Below, piece after piece: positions 5,638 through 7,934 of a stretch of DNA of 7,934 nt; within the stretch, counting starts at the first letter, position 1; each line of letters starts with the position of its first letter. The DNA comes from Firmicutes bacterium UBA2595 (lineage in GTDB: Bacteria > Bacillota > Thermincolia > Thermincolales > UBA2595), in NCBI GenBank assembly GCA_002339745.1, contig DDKP01000086.1:1-7934 (forward strand). Reading direction: 5' to 3'. Below the pieces are notes generated by a model that worked only from the letters and a program-made list of their open reading frames with translations, made no database searches and was not told where the DNA came from. The position numbers and the translations under genes were made by a program.

Positions 5638-5946
5638 ATGTCAGAACATATTCTGTCAAAAAATGATGAACCGGGCAATAAAGTGATAATTACCGTTCTC
5701 GGACAGGACAAGGTAGGAATTATTGCAGGGGTTTCGACCATCCTGGCTGATAACAACGTTAACATCCTGGATATTAGCCAGACAATACTGCAGGATATAT
5801 TCACCATGGTCATGGTTTGTGATATCAGGAACTGCAGGGTTGACCTGGGAACGCTTAAAGAAAAGCTGGAAGTTAAAGGCAGGGAGATAGGACTGCAGAT
5901 CCAGGTGCAGCACGAGGACGTTTTCAAATTTATGCACAGGATTTAA
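5638..5946 (+). CDS. ACT domain-containing protein, UPF0237 family
   Basis: A single-ACT-domain protein of 102 residues. ACT domains are small-molecule-binding regulatory folds that often dimerise and sense amino acids. The core runs from about residue 16 to 90: KVIITVLGQDKVGIIAGVS (15-33), then LADNNVNILDISQTILQDIF (36-55), the characteristic first strand-helix-strand unit of the UPF0237 group, with the ligand-loop segment GQDKVGI. About 13 extra residues precede the domain compared with the usual ~90-residue family length. There is no catalytic or DNA-binding domain. ATG 5638 is preceded by AAGGA nine bases upstream and by a near-consensus promoter. The UPF0210 gene starts 12 bases after the stop. 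This pairing recurs in many Firmicutes, which suggests the ACT protein regulates or partners the UPF0210 protein; that role is inferred. Confidence 0.93.
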   Translation: MSEHILSKNDEPGNKVIITVLGQDKVGIIAGVSTILADNNVNILDISQTILQDIFTMVMVCDIRNCRVDLGTLKEKLEVKGREIGLQIQVQHEDVFKFMHRI

Positions 5947-5958
5947 GGGGGAAATGAC

Positions 5959-7317
5959 TTGCTAAGCGTTCAGGAAATAATGGAAACTATCCGCATGGTT
6001 CAGCAGGAGAACCTGGATATCAGGACCATCACCATGGGGATAAGCCTGAGAGACTGTTCCCATAGTGATTCTCGGGTAATGGGGACGAAAATATATGACA
6101 AGATTACCGGGTTGGCTTCCCATCTTGTCAGGACCGGCGAAGAAATAGAGCGGGAGTATGGAATACCTATCGTGAACAAGAGGATATCGGTCACTCCTAT
6201 ATCGATTATCGCTGAAAGCTGTGAAACCGATGATTATGTCTGCTTCGCAGAAGTACTGGAGAAGGCCGCAGCTGAAGTCGGAGTCAATTTTATCGGCGGT
6301 TTTTCGGCTCTGGTCCATAAAGGATTTACCAAGGGGGACTTAAAACTGTTGAAGGCGATACCTGAAGCTCTGGCAGGTACCGAGAGGGTCTGTTCCTCCG
6401 TTAACGTGGCAACCACCAAGGCCGGTATTAATATGGATGCTGTGTATCAAATGGGTAAAATTATTAAAGAGGCGGCTGCCCTGACGGCCAGGGAAGACGG
6501 CCTGGCATGTGCCAAACTGGTAGTGTTCGCCAACGTCCCGGAGGATAACCCTTTCATGGCGGGGGCATTCCACGGAATCGGTGAACCGGAATGTGTAATC
6601 AATGTCGGAGTCAGTGGACCGGGAGTGGTCAAGAATGCCGTGGAAAAGGCCAAAGATGTGGATTTTGGGTCTCTGGCAGAGACTATCAAACGAACCGCTT
6701 TTAAAGTTACCAGGATGGGTGAGCTGGTAGGGAGAGCCGCATCAGCCAAGTTGGGGGTGCCTTTTGGGATTGTGGACCTTTCACTGGCTCCTACTCCTGC
6801 CGTTGGAGACAGTGTTGCTGCTATCCTGGAGGGAATGGGGCTGGAAAGATGCGGTACCCACGGGACAACCGCTGCCCTGGCGCTCCTCAACGATGCCGTA
6901 AAGAAAGGCGGGGCCATGGCTTCATCTTATGTCGGTGGTTTGAGCGGCGCTTTCATCCCGGTCAGTGAGGATGCTGGGATGATCAGGGCCGTGGAGGAAG
7001 GAGCGCTGTCCCTGGACAAGCTGGAGGCCATGACCTGTGTTTGTTCGGTGGGGCTGGATATGATTGCTGTGCCCGGCGACACCAGTGCGGAAACAATTTC
7101 GGCAATAATTGCCGACGAGGCTGCCATAGGAGTGGTTAACCAGAAGACAACCGCTGTCAGGATAATTCCGGCCCCAGGTAAGAAAGAAGGGGACTATGTC
7201 GAATTCGGCGGTCTTCTGGGCCGGGCTCCCGTAATGGCCGTCAACAAATACAGTTCCTCGGCATTTGTTAAAAGAGGCGGGAGAATACCCGCTCCTATCC
7301 AAAGCCTAAGGAATTAA
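5959..7317 (+). CDS. UPF0210 (DUF711, 'PFL family') protein
   Basis: A 452-residue full-length member of UPF0210, whose function is not established as far as I know. Conserved family segments are visible: EENLDIRTITMGISLRDC-like N-terminus (16-33), GGFSALVHKGFTKGD (113-127), PTPAVGDSVAAILEGMGL (278-295), GTHGTTAALALLNDAVKKGG (299-318), SGAFIPVSEDAGM (329-341) and GLDMIAVPGDT (365-375). There is no signal peptide or membrane segment, so it should be cytoplasmic. The start is TTG at 5959: AGGGGG lies seven bases upstream, and starting here places the usual N-terminal segment (xxxEIMETIRM) at the front. An ATG at 5954 is out of frame and stops after three codons. The next in-frame ATG, at 5980, would truncate the conserved N-terminus. 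The gene is co-transcribed with the ACT-domain gene and ends at a strong terminator. Confidence 0.93.
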   Translation: MLSVQEIMETIRMVQQENLDIRTITMGISLRDCSHSDSRVMGTKIYDKITGLASHLVRTGEEIEREYGIPIVNKRISVTPISIIAESCETDDYVCFAEVLEKAAAEVGVNFIGGFSALVHKGFTKGDLKLLKAIPEALAGTERVCSSVNVATTKAGINMDAVYQMGKIIKEAAALTAREDGLACAKLVVFANVPEDNPFMAGAFHGIGEPECVINVGVSGPGVVKNAVEKAKDVDFGSLAETIKRTAFKVTRMGELVGRAASAKLGVPFGIVDLSLAPTPAVGDSVAAILEGMGLERCGTHGTTAALALLNDAVKKGGAMASSYVGGLSGAFIPVSEDAGMIRAVEEGALSLDKLEAMTCVCSVGLDMIAVPGDTSAETISAIIADEAAIGVVNQKTTAVRIIPAPGKKEGDYVEFGGLLGRAPVMAVNKYSSSAFVKRGGRIPAPIQSLRN

Positions 7318-7344
7318 AAAATAACCCTTGGCGGGGTTATTTTT
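7317..7344 (+). terminator. Intrinsic terminator of the ACT-UPF0210 operon
   Basis: A perfect 11-bp stem pairs AAAAATAACCC (7317-7327) with GGGTTATTTTT (7334-7344), with a 6-base loop TTGGCG. The right arm ends in five T residues, and the stem begins at the last base of the UPF0210 stop codon. This is a clear rho-independent terminator. The mirrored A-run means it could also act leftward. Confidence 0.92.
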
Positions 7345-7448
7345 AATGCGTCTAGTTTCCCATTTAAAAGGAAATATTAGAACTACAGAGAATTTTTTCT
7401 TGTGAAAATGATTGAATCATGTTGATTTGACCCGAAAGGAGATTGACT
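7345..7448. other. Intergenic region before the AI-2E family gene
   Basis: A stretch of 104 AT-rich bases with no coding frame of its own. It holds a small dyad ATGAT-TGA-ATCAT (7408-7420) and the AAAGGAG ribosome binding site (7435-7441). A TTGTGA at 7400-7405 could be a -35, but no good -10 stands 16-18 bases later. Because a strong terminator precedes it, a promoter for the next gene should be here; I cannot identify it, and it may belong to a sporulation sigma factor. Confidence 0.4.
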
Positions 7449-7934
7449 ATGATTCACCCGGTAGTCAAACTGGTTTATACCCTCATCGGCCTGGGCATTC
7501 TGTATTTTATATTTCCGCACCTGGTACCGTTTTTGGTGGCCTTGGTGCTGGCTGTACTTGTCGAACCGGTGGTTCTAAAATTGCAGGAGATTCTGAAGGG
7601 GAAACGCACTGTTGCGGTGACCGTCAACCTGTTGATGTTTTTATTTATAGCAGGCTGGCTGGTATTTTTAGGATGGGCGAAAATCATCGCCCAGGCGGTT
7701 GCCCTGTCCCGTCAGCTGCCCTTTTTTGCCAGTGAAGTCGGGAAAAACATGGAAAGTTTAATTCTGCGTACCCGGGTCTTTTTTGAAGACCTGCCGGCTG
7801 AAACTGTCCGGGGCATGACAACAGCTATCCGGGATGCCGTAAACATGGGGGATGAAATTAACAGAGCGATGAACGCTTTACTGGGAACCGCCAGGGCCAT
7901 TCCCAACATGTTCATTATAGCAGTGGTCACCCTG
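7449..7934 (+). CDS. AI-2E family transporter / YtvI-like membrane protein, N-terminal part (3' end cut by window)
   Basis: The frame is open from ATG 7449 to the window edge, giving 162 residues of a family that is usually about 340-380. Hydrophobic segments at about 8-20, 23-38 and 57-78 are followed by a soluble, partly amphipathic stretch (about 80-150) and the beginning of another hydrophobic segment at 151-162. The opening LVPFLVALVLAVLVEPVV is the family signature of the AI-2E transporter (PerM/YtvI/TqsA) group, which has eight predicted membrane helices and an oligomeric inner-membrane form. In spore-formers one paralogue is the sporulation integral membrane protein YtvI. Substrates differ or are unknown in this family, so transport of AI-2 should not be assumed. 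The start is well supported by AAAGGAG seven bases upstream. Frames overlapping it on either strand lack a ribosome binding site. Confidence 0.88.
   Translation, partial: MIHPVVKLVYTLIGLGILYFIFPHLVPFLVALVLAVLVEPVVLKLQEILKGKRTVAVTVNLLMFLFIAGWLVFLGWAKIIAQAVALSRQLPFFASEVGKNMESLILRTRVFFEDLPAETVRGMTTAIRDAVNMGDEINRAMNALLGTARAIPNMFIIAVVTL

Noticed and set aside
6447..6917. 156-residue minus-strand frame inside UPF0210
   Set aside because: Mirror of a confidently identified gene; long antisense frames are expected from its codon usage and there is no ribosome binding site.
7408..7420. Small dyad ATGAT-TGA-ATCAT upstream of the AI-2E family gene
   Set aside because: Only five base pairs per arm in AT-rich DNA; likely to occur by chance.
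7412..7735. 107-residue plus-strand frame at the right end
   Set aside because: It overlaps the AI-2E family gene in another frame. The frame starting at 7449 has a proper ribosome binding site, hydrophobic helices and a family signature, whereas this one has a low-complexity unrecognisable product and no ribosome binding site.

Overview
This window is ordinary-looking chromosomal DNA from a bacterium that is most likely an endospore-forming member of the Clostridia, perhaps Peptococcaceae or Desulfotomaculum/Pelotomaculum-like. The evidence is a recognisable alpha/beta-type small acid-soluble spore protein, strong AAGGAGG-type ribosome binding sites before most genes, sigma-A-like promoters, a PduL phosphotransacylase, and the ACT (UPF0237) plus UPF0210 gene pair. 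The family placement is an inference from gene content; no rRNA or other marker is present. I see no tRNA, rRNA, CRISPR array, insertion sequence or prophage gene.

Layout, left to right. Bases 1-1002 are the C-terminal third of isoleucyl-tRNA synthetase, entering at its KMSKS loop. A 66-residue cysteine-rich protein (1146-1346, +) follows. It converges on a SASP gene (1364-1615, -), and the two stop codons sit in opposite arms of one perfect 13-bp hairpin. Next, under its own extended -10 promoter, comes a CBS-CBS-PAS sensor protein with no output domain (1752-2432, +). It is followed by an M20D amidohydrolase (2493-3695, +), which overlaps by four bases (ATGA) an E1-like ThiF/MoeB/HesA adenylyltransferase (3692-4441, +).

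The minus strand then carries pduL (4762-5439) with a small unknown 60-residue gene downstream (4527-4709). A divergent intergenic region of about 200 bp contains a perfect 19-nt dyad and a near-consensus sigma-A promoter. That promoter drives an operon of an ACT-domain protein (5638-5946) and a UPF0210 protein (5959-7317), closed by a strong intrinsic terminator. The window ends inside an AI-2E/YtvI-type membrane protein (7449-7934, +).

How the genes might work together. PduL interconverts acyl-CoA and acyl phosphate and fits a fermentative or syntrophic anaerobe. The ACT/UPF0210 pair is a widely conserved two-gene unit whose small partner probably senses an amino acid or similar ligand; its function is not established to my knowledge. 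The most suggestive combination is the translationally coupled M20 amidohydrolase and E1-like enzyme. The E1-like protein keeps the adenylation and zinc motifs but lacks the cysteine usually found before the GVLG motif. This is the best candidate here for an undescribed pathway, although each protein family is itself well known.
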